Positions 32,137 to 39,207 of a stretch of 39,207 nt of DNA are shown one piece after another. The first letter of the stretch is position 1. Every line of letters begins with the position of its first letter. The notes beneath the pieces are model-generated. The model saw only the letters and a program-made list of their open reading frames with translations. It was not told the DNA's origin and ran no database searches. The position numbers and the translations under genes were made by a program. This DNA is from Acidaminococcaceae bacterium (GTDB taxonomy: Bacteria; Bacillota; Negativicutes; Acidaminococcales; Acidaminococcaceae): positions 1-39,207 of the forward strand of contig JAFQZL010000020.1 in NCBI GenBank assembly GCA_017405945.1, given 5' to 3'.

Positions 32137-32373
32137 ATGATACTTGACGAAATGAAGATCCCGTACACAAAAGACGGGGAAGACACCTATATTCTGGAAG
32201 ATGTCGGCGGGCAAATCACCGACGACGGGGACTACCTTTACATCTATTACAGCAATACTGCGGTAAAGATACGCAAGGACGACCCCGAGTTAAGGCATTA
32301 TATCGAAGCCTATATGGAAGGCGCCGATGAGTTCATGGCTTTCGTATATAACCGTGAGCATAAAAAATCGTAA
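32137..32373 (+). CDS. small acidic hypothetical protein
   Basis: Seventy-eight residues, strongly acidic (DDGDYLYIYYSNTAV; ADEFMAFVYNREH). Acidic mimicry of DNA is a feature of antirestriction proteins such as ArdA/Ocr, but there is no sequence signature here, so this is only a composition remark. RBS TAAGGAGAT. Confidence 0.68.
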   Translation: MILDEMKIPYTKDGEDTYILEDVGGQITDDGDYLYIYYSNTAVKIRKDDPELRHYIEAYMEGADEFMAFVYNREHKKS

Positions 32374-32398
32374 GGCGAAGCCGGAAAGGAGAACATCA

Positions 32399-32578
32399 GT
32401 GAAAATCATCCACACCCCTACCAACGAAACCGTAGCCCGCGTCCTCACGAACCGGAGCATGACATTGGACGAGGCCATCAAGGCCGCCGGTGGCGAAATC
32501 CACCCCGAATACGAGGATGCAAACGTCAAAATCGGCAAACACTGGTATTTTTACGAAGACCTTGAAATGGAATACTGA
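32399..32578 (+). CDS. small hypothetical protein
   Basis: Fifty-nine residues from a GTG start placed 9 bp after AAAGGAG. An in-frame ATG 72 bp upstream overlaps the previous gene and lacks a site. Sequence VKIIHTPTNETVARVLTN, then SMTLDEAIKAAGGEI and a C-terminal IGKHWYFYEDLEMEY. Looks like a small alpha/beta domain; unassigned. Confidence 0.68.
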   Translation: MKIIHTPTNETVARVLTNRSMTLDEAIKAAGGEIHPEYEDANVKIGKHWYFYEDLEMEY

Positions 32579-32595
32579 CGGAAAGGAGAATCATC

Positions 32596-32799
32596 ATGCA
32601 GGCTGGCAAAAACGTATATACACCGAGATTTTGCACCGTAACCATCAAAGAAGTGTTTGACAACGTAAGGACCGCACGGGAGGCCGGGTATACCGAACCG
32701 ACACACTACCACAAAGACGGCTGGACGGTTTTAGGCAGGGTTATCAGTTGTCCCAGCGCCGGGTGGTGCCAAATGGTTTTCGCCGGGGCAAAGGAGTAA
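32596..32799 (+). CDS. small hypothetical protein
   Basis: Sixty-seven residues with two Cys and two His; TVTIKEVFDNVRTAREAGYTE suggests a helix. GWTVLGRVISCPSAGWCQMVF is a hydrophobic beta-type end, not clearly a membrane span. Not recognised. RBS GGAAAGGAG. Its 3' end contains the RBS of the next gene (3-bp gap). Confidence 0.68.
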   Translation: MQAGKNVYTPRFCTVTIKEVFDNVRTAREAGYTEPTHYHKDGWTVLGRVISCPSAGWCQMVFAGAKE

Positions 32800-32802
32800 A
32801 AA

Positions 32803-33246
32803 ATGGTTACGCTTGGAGATTTGCTTGACATCATATGGCGCGTCACCGAATTAAATGTCACCGCTTACGATAACTCCCGGCTCCAGCATGAATGGATCAT
32901 CGGGGAACACGTCGAAGAAACCGTCCACCAATGGCACGACCGGAAACGGGGGATATTAAGCATCATAGACAAAAAGATAAACTTGCACGGGGATATATTG
33001 CGTAAAAACGGCTTATGGGAAACCGGCTGGGGCGTGAACAAAAACAACATTCCCCCGGCGATATTGGCTGCGGGAGTAACCCATATGCTATTATTCGATT
33101 CGTGGTATCCCGACCACGACGGTAAAAAACTGTCCGTTTCCGTGAACATGGACGCCCTGACCGTTCAAACACTGAAAGCGGAACTGGCGGAAATCGAAAG
33201 ACCGCTTTATGAAACTTGGGAAGAAGCGGAGGCTGTAAATAAATGA
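32803..33246 (+). CDS. hypothetical protein, last of operon B
   Basis: A 147-residue soluble protein; MVTLGDLLDIIWRVTELNVTAYD at the start resembles the N-termini of many short mobile-element proteins. Middle rich in W/H (HEWIIGEHVEETVHQWH). No catalytic motif seen. It closes the array behind element B and is followed by the Fic operator region. Confidence 0.7.
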   Translation: MVTLGDLLDIIWRVTELNVTAYDNSRLQHEWIIGEHVEETVHQWHDRKRGILSIIDKKINLHGDILRKNGLWETGWGVNKNNIPPAILAAGVTHMLLFDSWYPDHDGKKLSVSVNMDALTVQTLKAELAEIERPLYETWEEAEAVNK

Positions 33247-33275
33247 AACTGCCTATAACTTTGACCGATTTTACT

Positions 33276-33352
33276 TTCTGCATATACATTTGAAATTATA
33301 TGCAGAAGCTTCTTGATTTTCTGCATATAATACGGTAAAATTATATGCAGAA
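33276..33352 (+). promoter_or_regulatory. double-palindrome operator and promoter of the fic gene
   Basis: Two tandem palindromes made of the same half-site: TTCTGCATATA (33276-33286) with TATATGCAGAA (33297-33307), and TTCTGCATATA (33319-33329) with TATATGCAGAA (33342-33352). A consensus -10 TATAAT (33326-33331) overlaps the second palindrome. The likely ligand is the Fic protein's own C-terminal DNA-binding domain. Confidence 0.8.
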
Positions 33353-33365
33353 AGGAGATAACAAT

Positions 33366-34412
33366 ATGCACCAATTCGACTATTCTTTTTTGGACAACGG
33401 GATGATACCGGCGGGGCTGTTCAATATCGCAACAGATATATATTCTCTCCGTACGATGGCATCGGAGCGGAAGGAACAGTTTGCGGAGATTTTTACCGGG
33501 CTGGAAGAAATCGCAAAAGTACAGTCTATTAAAAGCTCCAATGCCATCGAAGGCATTTTAACAACAGATGAGCGGATCAATGCCATTGTTAGACAGAACA
33601 GTGCGCCCTTAAACCATAACGAGCAGGAGATCGCCGGGTACAGGGACGCGCTGGCGCAGATCCACACGGATTACAAAAACATCAGATTCAGTGAGGCTGA
33701 CATCCTTCGGCTTCATTCCATCATGCTGAACATCGCCGGGTATTCATATGGCGGTAAATACAAAGAAGAAGATAATGCGATTATTGAAATAGATAACTTT
33801 GGACAGCGGCGCATCCGCTTCAGCCCAACACGGGCGGCCGACACCGCGAAAGCAATGGAACAGATGGTCCTTGCCTACCAGGACGCCTCCAATAACCCGA
33901 ACATCAACCAGCTGCTTCTGATTCCCTGCGTGATCCTTGACTTCCTCTGCATCCACCCGTTCCGTGACGGCAATGGGCGAATCTCGCGGCTGCTGTCACT
34001 GCTTCTGTTGTATAAAAATGGTTTTGATGCAGGAAAATATATTTCCTTCGAGGAACAGATCAACCGTCGCAAAGGATATTATTATGAAGCGCTGCGGGCC
34101 TCCTCAACAGGCTGGCACGATAACCAAAGCGATTATGCGCCCTTTATCATGGAATTTTTGGTTACACTGTACATGTGTTACAAGGAACTGGATAAACGGT
34201 TCGCCGTAATCGGAAGCAAGAAAGTCACCAAACAGGCAAGGATAGAAGCTACCGTCCTTAACAGCCTTACACCGGTTTCCAAAGCAGAAATCGGGAGAAT
34301 CCTTCCGGATGTCAGTGCCACTACGATAGAAGCGGTTTTAGGTAAGATGGTGAAAGCCGGACAGATTCGTAAGGTTGGGGCCGGGAGGAATGTCAGATAT
34401 ATCAGATTCTGA
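33366..34412 (+). CDS. fic: Fic-domain protein (AMPylase-type) with C-terminal winged helix
   Basis: A 348-residue protein. N-terminal inhibitory motif S58-NAI-E62-G63 (class II, (S/T)xxxE(G/N)). Fic core with HPFRDGNGRISR at 197-208, containing all catalytic residues; such enzymes transfer AMP to a hydroxyl of a target protein. C-terminal region (about 285-348) looks like a winged helix (ARIEATVLNSLTPVSKAEIGRIL, in part), suiting autoregulation through the upstream palindromes. The longer ORF starting at 33345 begins inside the operator. ATG 33366 with AAAGGAG is the better start. May act as a toxin-like, stress or stabilisation factor; no separate antitoxin gene is seen, consistent with an internal inhibitory helix. 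Confidence 0.92.
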   Translation: MHQFDYSFLDNGMIPAGLFNIATDIYSLRTMASERKEQFAEIFTGLEEIAKVQSIKSSNAIEGILTTDERINAIVRQNSAPLNHNEQEIAGYRDALAQIHTDYKNIRFSEADILRLHSIMLNIAGYSYGGKYKEEDNAIIEIDNFGQRRIRFSPTRAADTAKAMEQMVLAYQDASNNPNINQLLLIPCVILDFLCIHPFRDGNGRISRLLSLLLLYKNGFDAGKYISFEEQINRRKGYYYEALRASSTGWHDNQSDYAPFIMEFLVTLYMCYKELDKRFAVIGSKKVTKQARIEATVLNSLTPVSKAEIGRILPDVSATTIEAVLGKMVKAGQIRKVGAGRNVRYIRF

Positions 34413-34429
34413 CTTTTCCATTGTTTTTT

Positions 34430-34488
34430 CGTTATAAGTTGAAAAACTCTTTCTTTTTTGCAACTTTTTTGGTATAACGTAGAAAAAC
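34430..34488 (+). repeat. inverted and direct repeats upstream of the ATPase remnant
   Basis: Inverted pairs CGTTATA/TATAACG (34430-34436, 34473-34479) and AAGTTG/CAACTT (34436-34441, 34461-34466), plus two direct copies of TATAA-N4-GAAAAAC (34433-34447, 34473-34488). This looks like the promoter/operator of the decayed gene that follows. Confidence 0.55.
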
Positions 34489-34504
34489 ATGTGAGGTGAC
34501 ACCA

Positions 34505-34642
34505 GTGAACCTGCGTCCAGACTACATCAACGCTATTGTTCCTTTTATGGATAAGCCGGTGCGGGATCCGCTGGCCCTCGGTAATGACAATGGCATCAAC
34601 ATCGTCCATATCGCCGACTTCCTGTTGACAGACAACTGGTAA
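34505..34642 (+). pseudogene. internally deleted AAA ATPase (AAA_14/DUF4143 type) remnant
   Basis: An open frame of 45 codons (GTG start after GAGGTGAC). Its first 20 residues, VNLRPDYINAIVPFMDKPVR, match the usual start of AAA_14/DUF4143 ATPases, where the P-loop segment normally follows at once. Its last 15 or so, GINIVHIADFLLTDNW, match their usual end (G-I-x-x-(I/V)-N/H-x-I-D-F-L-L). The roughly 350 residues between are missing and the frame is preserved. I therefore read it as a gene collapsed by an internal deletion. The family match is from memory of the pattern. It lies next to the attachment site, in the decayed right border of the element. Confidence 0.6.
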
Positions 34643-34793
34643 AGAACCGAATGAAAAAGTATATTTTGCTTCCGGACACACTTTTATTTTCGCCCGGCTT
34701 TTTTGTAAACAATTTTTACTTTTCACCAGCTTCACTGTGTTAAAAAGTAAAAAACGAATGTTGCGAACATAAGCCAGCGACAAAAACATCGTG
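34643..34793 (+). other. right terminal segment of the mobile element
   Basis: No gene. Holds the inverted repeat TTTTTACTTTT (34713-34723) with AAAAGTAAAAA (34743-34753), possibly integrase arm sites or a weak terminator, then 40 bp leading to the tRNA fragment. Confidence 0.4.
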
Positions 34794-34839
34794 TTTCGGG
34801 TACAAGAGGCCGTGAGTTCGAATCTCGCCGCCCCGACCA
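34794..34839 (+). other. 3' part of tRNA-Pro(CGG): attachment site (att) at the right end
   Basis: The sequence starts in the anticodon loop (TTTCGGGT), continues with the 3' anticodon strand ACAAG, the variable loop and the T arm (GTGAGTTCGAATCTCGC). It ends with the acceptor strand CGCCCCGA and CCA. The D arm and 5' acceptor strand are absent: the bases before 34792 do not form the expected stem. This is the displaced tRNA 3' end left by integration of a genetic element. The intact tRNA-Pro should be at the other end, left of the window. Confidence 0.85.
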
Positions 34840-34851
34840 GGTTAAAAACAA

Positions 34852-34887
34852 CCGGAAGTCAGTAGGTATCTGGCTTCCGGATTTTTT
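34852..34887 (+). terminator. tRNA-Pro terminator (chromosomal side)
   Basis: CCGGAAG (34852-34858) with CTTCCGG (34874-34880) followed by ATTTTTTA. Directly behind the tRNA fragment, so probably the original terminator of the tRNA-Pro gene, now separated from it by the element. Confidence 0.85.
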
Positions 34888-34909
34888 ATAGCGAAAGAAG
34901 GCACCCGCC

Positions 34910-35722
34910 ATGAAAATATACAGTCTGAAATGCCCCAATTGCGGCGCTACGCTCACGACTGACGTTAAAAACAACTTCGCAAAATGCCAGTACTGCGGCA
35001 ATGAATTCAGGATTTCCGAAGATACGGAAGCAGATGAAAAGCATCCATCCCGTGAAAAAGAGAAAGACGCTGCAGAAAATAAAGCTAAGGAGCCCGGGAA
35101 AAATCCTGTTACACAAAAAGAAAACGCCAGTCCGGAAAAGCGAAAAACATCCCGGGTCCGCGATATTATCATAGTTTTCCTTATTGTTACGGCAGGTCTT
35201 GCCCTTTCCCTGCTTTTTGACAAAGAAAAACCACAGGACATCGTGCCCAAAACAGATTTGCACCGTTTCTTTATGGAACTGAGGCCGGACAATACAGCGA
35301 AAGACGTAGAATCATTGGCTCAAAAGCACAAACTTCGCTATTTCCGGACAGAAAAGATGGTCAACTCTGAAACCGCAAACGTAATTTACTATAAAGTCGC
35401 CAAAACCAACGAAACCGTGTTAAACAAACAGGGTGAACACGCAGAAACGGTTGAAATCGAGTTCGACATGACAAAGGGCAATGCGTTTAAACTGGCAGCC
35501 TACACGGATCCGGAGCACATCACTGCCCGGGCCCTGCTCTTTAAATACGGAACCTACTACAGCCTTTCCGCAGAAAATCCTGAAACAAATGAGTTTGCAG
35601 GTTATTATTATTACAATAATTCCTTACGCAGCGCCGCGGGCGAACAGAGTACGCATCCGCCTTACCTGAAATGCCAGAATGCGGCAGAAGCGCTGAAAAA
35701 AATATATACTTACAAGAAGTAA
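34910..35722 (+). CDS. zinc-ribbon membrane protein
   Basis: A 270-residue protein: N-terminal zinc ribbon (C8-x2-C11, C26-x2-C29; CPNCGA and CQYCGN), a charged K/E linker (about 35-80), a transmembrane helix (about 84-101), then an extracytoplasmic domain of about 160 residues with no recognised family. Proteins of this layout are common, poorly characterised envelope proteins in Firmicutes. First gene of the chromosomal flank, outside the element. The start ATG follows GAAAGAAGG at a fair distance. Confidence 0.8.
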   Translation: MKIYSLKCPNCGATLTTDVKNNFAKCQYCGNEFRISEDTEADEKHPSREKEKDAAENKAKEPGKNPVTQKENASPEKRKTSRVRDIIIVFLIVTAGLALSLLFDKEKPQDIVPKTDLHRFFMELRPDNTAKDVESLAQKHKLRYFRTEKMVNSETANVIYYKVAKTNETVLNKQGEHAETVEIEFDMTKGNAFKLAAYTDPEHITARALLFKYGTYYSLSAENPETNEFAGYYYYNNSLRSAAGEQSTHPPYLKCQNAAEALKKIYTYKK

Positions 35723-35784
35723 CTGAACATCACCCGGGAGTTCTTTTCCGGATTACATCCTCATCCCGGAGTTTTTAAATAAAA

Positions 35785-35820
35785 CAGCCGGCCGAATTCA
35801 ATCGGCCGGCTGCATTTTTT
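35785..35820. terminator. bidirectional terminator
   Basis: Stem CAGCCGGCCGA/TCGGCCGGCTG (35785-35795, 35802-35812) with a T-run after it and an A-run before it, between convergent genes ending at 35722 (+) and 35913 (-). Confidence 0.92.
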
Positions 35821-35912
35821 ATCCGCATTCCCGCTTCAGAAAGGACCGTTCTTTTTGCCCGCAAGTTGATACCGCTTCGCAGTCTGTTACAGTAAAGCGC
35901 GTAACTCCTGTT

Positions 35913-36875
35913 TCATTCCCGCAATATCCGCATCGTCTCTTCGTAATCTTCCCTTGCTTCCGGGAAAAAAACCGTAGTGCAATAACAATGCGGCATATCT
36001 TTCGCCATTTTCAGGTGGTGCTTCACCCCTGCTTTCGTCAACATTTCGTCATAGGCAGCAGCTTTGACAGAAAGCACTTCCGATGTCCCGTAATAAATCC
36101 ACGTCTCCGGAAAACCGGAAAAGTCCGCCCCGTCACAACTTTGCATCCACTCCGGTATCGTCGTATTACCGTGGGACAGCAACGGTTGTATCGTTTTCAT
36201 ATACCGGGCGGAAAGCATGATGTCCTTGCTGTTCAGGGACTGCATCTTCTCCCATTCTTCCTCCGTAGAAGGTATCCCGCCGGGAGAAATCAGAACCAGT
36301 TTCTCCGGCATGGGCAGAGGTTTGTTATTCTCATTCAGGTATGCTCCAAGCAACAGCAGCAGTGCCCCGCCGGAGGAATAGCCGTACCAGCGCACATCTT
36401 CGTATTCCCGGCACATGGCAGCATACACTTCCTGCAGCATGCGGACACTGTCCCGGATCGTATACTCATCGCACAGCGGATAATAGGGAAACCACACATC
36501 AGCCCCCGTATTTGCCGCCATCTTTTTCGCAAAACCAACGAACATCCGGGGCGGCGCCAATAAGAGGCCTCCGCCATACACGCAAAGGACAGCCTTTTTC
36601 GCTTTCTTTTTATGACAGATTGCCAGACAGTGAAACTCTTCGGAATTTTTTTCTGCAGAAGCCGGCATCCTGTTATTTCCGGTTGTACCGTCCAGATCAG
36701 CAACCCGCACCGCTTCATCCCGATAAAGAAATTTCCCGTCTTTCGGGATAAAGAAACGGTTCAGCTTGTTGCGTCTCCGTATCTGTTTCAGCATCTTATC
36801 TTCCGGCAGACCGGTGATACGCTTACTCCCGGAGAGTCGCACCAGCAGCTTCGTGATAACCAACTGTAAGCTCAT
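35913..36875 (-). CDS. alpha/beta hydrolase of the hormone-sensitive-lipase-like type
   Basis: A 320-residue esterase/acetyl-hydrolase-like enzyme. Oxyanion motif GGG at 101-103 (VYGGGLLL), nucleophile S167 in GYSSGG, acidic residue E266 (GTSEVL, where D is usual) and H296 (MPHCY). There is no signal peptide, although the N-terminal VITKLLVRL stretch is hydrophobic. Its start overlaps the MaoC-type gene by 4 bp, forming an operon. Substrate unknown; a short-chain acyl or thioester-related role would fit the neighbours (inference). Confidence 0.88.
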   Translation of the reverse strand: MSLQLVITKLLVRLSGSKRITGLPEDKMLKQIRRRNKLNRFFIPKDGKFLYRDEAVRVADLDGTTGNNRMPASAEKNSEEFHCLAICHKKKAKKAVLCVYGGGLLLAPPRMFVGFAKKMAANTGADVWFPYYPLCDEYTIRDSVRMLQEVYAAMCREYEDVRWYGYSSGGALLLLLGAYLNENNKPLPMPEKLVLISPGGIPSTEEEWEKMQSLNSKDIMLSARYMKTIQPLLSHGNTTIPEWMQSCDGADFSGFPETWIYYGTSEVLSVKAAAYDEMLTKAGVKHHLKMAKDMPHCYCTTVFFPEAREDYEETMRILRE

Positions 36876-37288
36876 GAAACTATTACTTCCGTCGTTCCTC
36901 TAATTACTTTTTCCTGTTTCCCGTTCAGGCACACTACCTGCATCCTGACTTGCCGTTTATTCTCCGAATCCTCTGCGGGTACAATCTTTATTACTTTTGC
37001 TTCTGCAGTAATGACCTCTCCCGGGCGCACCGGAGCCATAAAACTTACCTCAATCACGCCATTTTCCAGCCAGTCCCTGCCAAACGTACGAACCATCAGT
37101 TCCTGAATGAATGCCACGCTTAACATGCCATGGGCAATGGTTCCCCCGAAACGCGTGGTTTTTGCAAATTCCGGATCAACATGCAACGGGTTATGATCTT
37201 CCGCCGCATCCGCGTAGTGGTTGATCATTAGCTGGGTTACATTTTTTGCAGGCAGAACAAACACATCGCCTTTACTGATTTCTTTCAT
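36872..37288 (-). CDS. MaoC-type (R)-specific enoyl-CoA hydratase
   Basis: A 138-residue single hot-dog domain protein. The hydratase motif DHNPLH at 31-36 (catalytic D31 and H36) is followed by GGTIAHGML, the family's second block. The reaction is reversible hydration of trans-2-enoyl-CoA to (R)-3-hydroxyacyl-CoA. It is HadB/PhaJ-like and probably acts with the neighbouring MaoC-N-like protein at 37402-37791 as a heterodimer. Confidence 0.9.
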   Translation of the reverse strand: MKEISKGDVFVLPAKNVTQLMINHYADAAEDHNPLHVDPEFAKTTRFGGTIAHGMLSVAFIQELMVRTFGRDWLENGVIEVSFMAPVRPGEVITAEAKVIKIVPAEDSENKRQVRMQVVCLNGKQEKVIRGTTEVIVS

Positions 37289-37401
37289 GCTTTTCCTCTT
37301 CCCGCCATCAAGTATTAATTAACCGAAATGACGCACTCCCGATTTGTAAATGCTTATTTCACAACAACTCGTTAAAGCTGTTTATAAGAAACATTAATCC
37401 A

Positions 37402-37791
37402 TTACGCTGGCAAAATAATGGTGATTTCGCTTTCCACTGCCAGTTCTCCTGCACTATTAAAGGCTTCTACCTTTTGCACCACAAATTTGAGGCCGCGTTT
37501 TTCCATTTTTTCCTTCACCCGGCCCCGCAGCGTCAGAGTATCCCCCCAGCGAATGGGTTTCAGGTAACGGAACGCCTGCTTCGCATGGACGGTTCCGTCC
37601 TCCAGCTGTTCACCGGTCAGCGCTTCCCAACGGGTATATACAGCAGCATAGGCAGGCGGAACCAGTTGTTCATCCACGTACAGCGGTGTATCATCTTCCA
37701 CCGCTGCCAAGTAAGCTCTCACCGCTTCCTCTGTTACTATGAATATCTTTTCAGGATAAGGCACGCCCACTTGTACTTCCGCAAATTTCAT
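37402..37791 (-). CDS. MaoC N-terminal-like (HadA/FAS1_DH type) hot-dog protein
   Basis: A 129-residue protein: VGVPYPEKIFIVTEEAVRAYLAAVED at the start (in part), LVPPAYAAVYTRWEAL in the centre and FRYLKPIRWGDTLTLRGRV, the pattern of the non-catalytic HadA/MaoC-N partner. It lacks the D-x-N-P-x-H active site, as expected for the structural half. A longer open frame reaching 38001 overlaps the LRAT-domain gene and is rejected in favour of the ATG at 37791. Transcribed with the hydratase and hydrolase. Confidence 0.82.
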   Translation of the reverse strand: MKFAEVQVGVPYPEKIFIVTEEAVRAYLAAVEDDTPLYVDEQLVPPAYAAVYTRWEALTGEQLEDGTVHAKQAFRYLKPIRWGDTLTLRGRVKEKMEKRGLKFVVQKVEAFNSAGELAVESEITIILPA

Positions 37792-37858
37792 GATTCTTAC
37801 CACGTCCAACCCGTAACCGGATTGGATTTTCCTTTCATCCGGAACAATCCGGAAAAAT

Positions 37859-38683
37859 TTATACTGAATTTGTCCCCTGCTTCGTCTGTTCCTTTTCCCG
37901 CTCCTCGATACGTTTTTCCACTTCTCCCGCAAAATCCGCGGCAAGCTCCAGCCCGACCTGCAACCCTTTCCGGATTTGGCGGCCGGTTTCGGCCACCGCA
38001 CTCAGCAAATCCTCAATCTGATGGGATTCGGAAATCCCTGTCTTGCACCAGATGGCAAAATGCTCGCAGTTGTTCGTCCACAGACTGTACTGCGTTTCAC
38101 CGATGCGTTCCCGGGCGCGGATCACCGTTTCCTCCGGTGTGTACAGGTGATAGTTGCTGATCTTCAGCACGTCCCACAGTGTCTGCGCCTTTTCCGGATG
38201 GGCAAACTTTTTCCGGAATTCCGCAAAAGGAATTTCTTCCGTAGGACGCCCGTACACCTTCGGGAATTCACAGATGCTGTAGACAAGGCTTCCGTTCAGG
38301 AACTCCTCCATGCTTGCCTGATGAATACAGATCTTATAATGGTCCGAGGGATCGATGTCATAGTGAATCACCTTATCATCACCCACATAGATGCCGTAAT
38401 GTTCAAACCCGATGCGGTGCACGCAAATCACATCGCCATACTCCGGTTCTTCCAGCAGTCCCGGATCCGTCTCCAGGTCCAGCGCCTGCCGCACATTGCT
38501 GGAAAATTTATTTGCAGCCATAAAAATAGGATTGATCCGGCTGCCGATTCCGTCACGAATCTCATTAATCCTGTTTTCAATCTGATCTTCGACGCTGTCA
38601 GGCAGTTTTTCATCAAACTCCTGCCCATCCGCACTATTTTCCGCTTTGTCTTTGTCAACCCCGGCTTTATCTAATTCCGCCAT
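37859..38683 (-). CDS. LRAT/NC-domain protein
   Basis: A 274-residue protein. The LRAT/NlpC-related domain has H95 in FEHYGIYVGDD, H107 in KVIHYD and C206 in NNCEHFAIWCKTG. This is the His-Cys set of the lecithin:retinol acyltransferase family, which in bacteria often acts on lipids or peptides as acyltransferase or peptidase. A charged N-terminal helix (1-75) and a C-terminal K/E-rich coiled coil flank the domain. No signal peptide. Confidence 0.88.
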   Translation of the reverse strand: MAELDKAGVDKDKAENSADGQEFDEKLPDSVEDQIENRINEIRDGIGSRINPIFMAANKFSSNVRQALDLETDPGLLEEPEYGDVICVHRIGFEHYGIYVGDDKVIHYDIDPSDHYKICIHQASMEEFLNGSLVYSICEFPKVYGRPTEEIPFAEFRKKFAHPEKAQTLWDVLKISNYHLYTPEETVIRARERIGETQYSLWTNNCEHFAIWCKTGISESHQIEDLLSAVAETGRQIRKGLQVGLELAADFAGEVEKRIEEREKEQTKQGTNSV

Positions 38684-38778
38684 CTTTTCAAACGCAGCCT
38701 TTCGTTTTCTAATTTACTCTTAGTGAAAATCCCGTCAGGTTGTTCCAGCTTCCGTACATAACGAATCCGTACGGCAAA

Positions 38779-39207
38779 TCACTTCTTCTTGCTAAAATAA
38801 ATCCACAGCCCGCCTAAAATGCAGAGCATCCCCAGCCCCTGCTGCAACACGATACTTTCACCAAAAATCAGGAACGCGAGTATGATTGTTCCTACCGGTT
38901 CGCCTAAAATCCCCATGGTGACAGCCGTAGCCGGAAGATACTTCAGCAACAGATTAAATACACACTGTCCGCCAACCGTGGCAAACAGGGCCAGGCCTGA
39001 AAAACATCCCCAGGTCTGCAGGGAATAACCGGTAAAGGCCTGACCTGAAACCAGCGCATACACAGCCAGACATACAGTGCTGGCAGAATAACACACAGTC
39101 GTATAAGGAAGTACGTCCAGTTCTTTCCGGAGAATCTGCCCGAAGAGAAAGTGCAGGCTGATGACCCCTGCAGACGCAAAAGAGAGCAAATCCCCCCAGA
39201 ACGCCGC
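38779..39207 (-). CDS. EamA/DMT-family transporter, N-terminal part outside window
   Basis: The C-terminal half of a drug/metabolite-type permease: five hydrophobic helices, with FWGDLLSFASAGVISLHFLFG at the window edge matching the start of the second EamA repeat and GILGEPVGTIILAFLIFGE typical of its end. The frame is open to base 39207, so the gene begins right of the window. Exporter of unknown solute. Confidence 0.88.
   Translation of the reverse strand, partial: AAFWGDLLSFASAGVISLHFLFGQILRKELDVLPYTTVCYSASTVCLAVYALVSGQAFTGYSLQTWGCFSGLALFATVGGQCVFNLLLKYLPATAVTMGILGEPVGTIILAFLIFGESIVLQQGLGMLCILGGLWIYFSKKK

Noticed and set aside
34741..34839. Complete tRNA gene
   Set aside because: The D arm and 5' acceptor strand are absent and the 5' anticodon strand is mismatched; only the 3' part is present.
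37792..38001. N-terminal extension of the MaoC-N-like protein (about 70 residues)
   Set aside because: Overlaps the 3' end of the LRAT-domain gene, is rich in R/S/K without family similarity, and the ATG at 37791 gives the normal hot-dog start.

Overview
The window is most likely from a diderm Firmicute of the class Negativicutes (the Acidaminococcus/Megasphaera/Dialister/Veillonella type). The evidence is a trimeric autotransporter with a YadA-like outer-membrane anchor followed by an S-layer-homology (SLH) domain, a Gram-negative-style P-type (VirB/Trb) type IV secretion system (T4SS), and a class A beta-lactamase that I recognise as ACI-1-like, a family known from Negativicutes. The organism assignment is inference; no rRNA or housekeeping marker is present.

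Layout. (1) 1-1926: the 3' part of an IS3-family transposase, a scar carrying the first codons of a response-regulator gene, and the AT-rich blaACI-type gene. This looks like a resistance cargo inserted into the element. (2) 2081-5477: a long structured non-coding element (copy A) followed by eight tightly packed plus-strand genes for small, mostly unrecognised proteins, including a YodL-domain protein and a UPF0489/arginase-like protein. (3) 5704-27628: a minus-strand conjugation block. In transcription order it encodes VirB8, VirB9 with a very long charged tail, VirB10, VirD4 coupling ATPase, a coiled-coil protein, VirB11, VirB2, VirB3, VirB4, an unknown protein, an M23 endopeptidase, the YadA-SLH adhesin, a QueC-like PP-loop enzyme, a TraF-type peptidase, an unknown protein, VirB5/TrbJ, TrbL/VirB6, an NlpC/P60-TrbL fusion, an exported protein, and a separately transcribed BamE-like protein. 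(4) 27638-28180: a divergent promoter region with stem-loops, the probable oriT. (5) 28181-30562: a MobA/MobL (MOBQ-type) relaxase. (6) 30670-31044: a small exported protein with its own strong promoter. (7) 31303-33246: a second copy (B) of the structured element followed by seven more small plus-strand genes. (8) 33366-34642: a self-regulated Fic protein and an internally deleted ATPase remnant. (9) 34794-34839: the 3' part of a tRNA-Pro gene, taken as the right attachment site. (10) 34910-39207: chromosomal flank with a zinc-ribbon protein, an alpha/beta hydrolase, two MaoC-type hydratases, a LRAT-domain protein and an EamA transporter.

Together 1-34.8 kb reads as an integrative conjugative element (ICE) in the 3' end of tRNA-Pro(CGG). 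The integrase and the intact tRNA should lie left of the window. The T4SS and relaxase diverge from one intergenic region and probably share regulation. The two structured elements lie on the same strand and each heads an array of small genes, on the side of oriT away from the T4SS once the element circularises. That is where a leading region would be expected.

The strongest candidate for something undescribed is the duplicated element of about 210-220 nt. Its long hairpin is preserved by compensatory base changes although the genes behind the two copies are unrelated. It could be a structured leader/ncRNA or a single-strand promoter analogous to F-plasmid Frpo.
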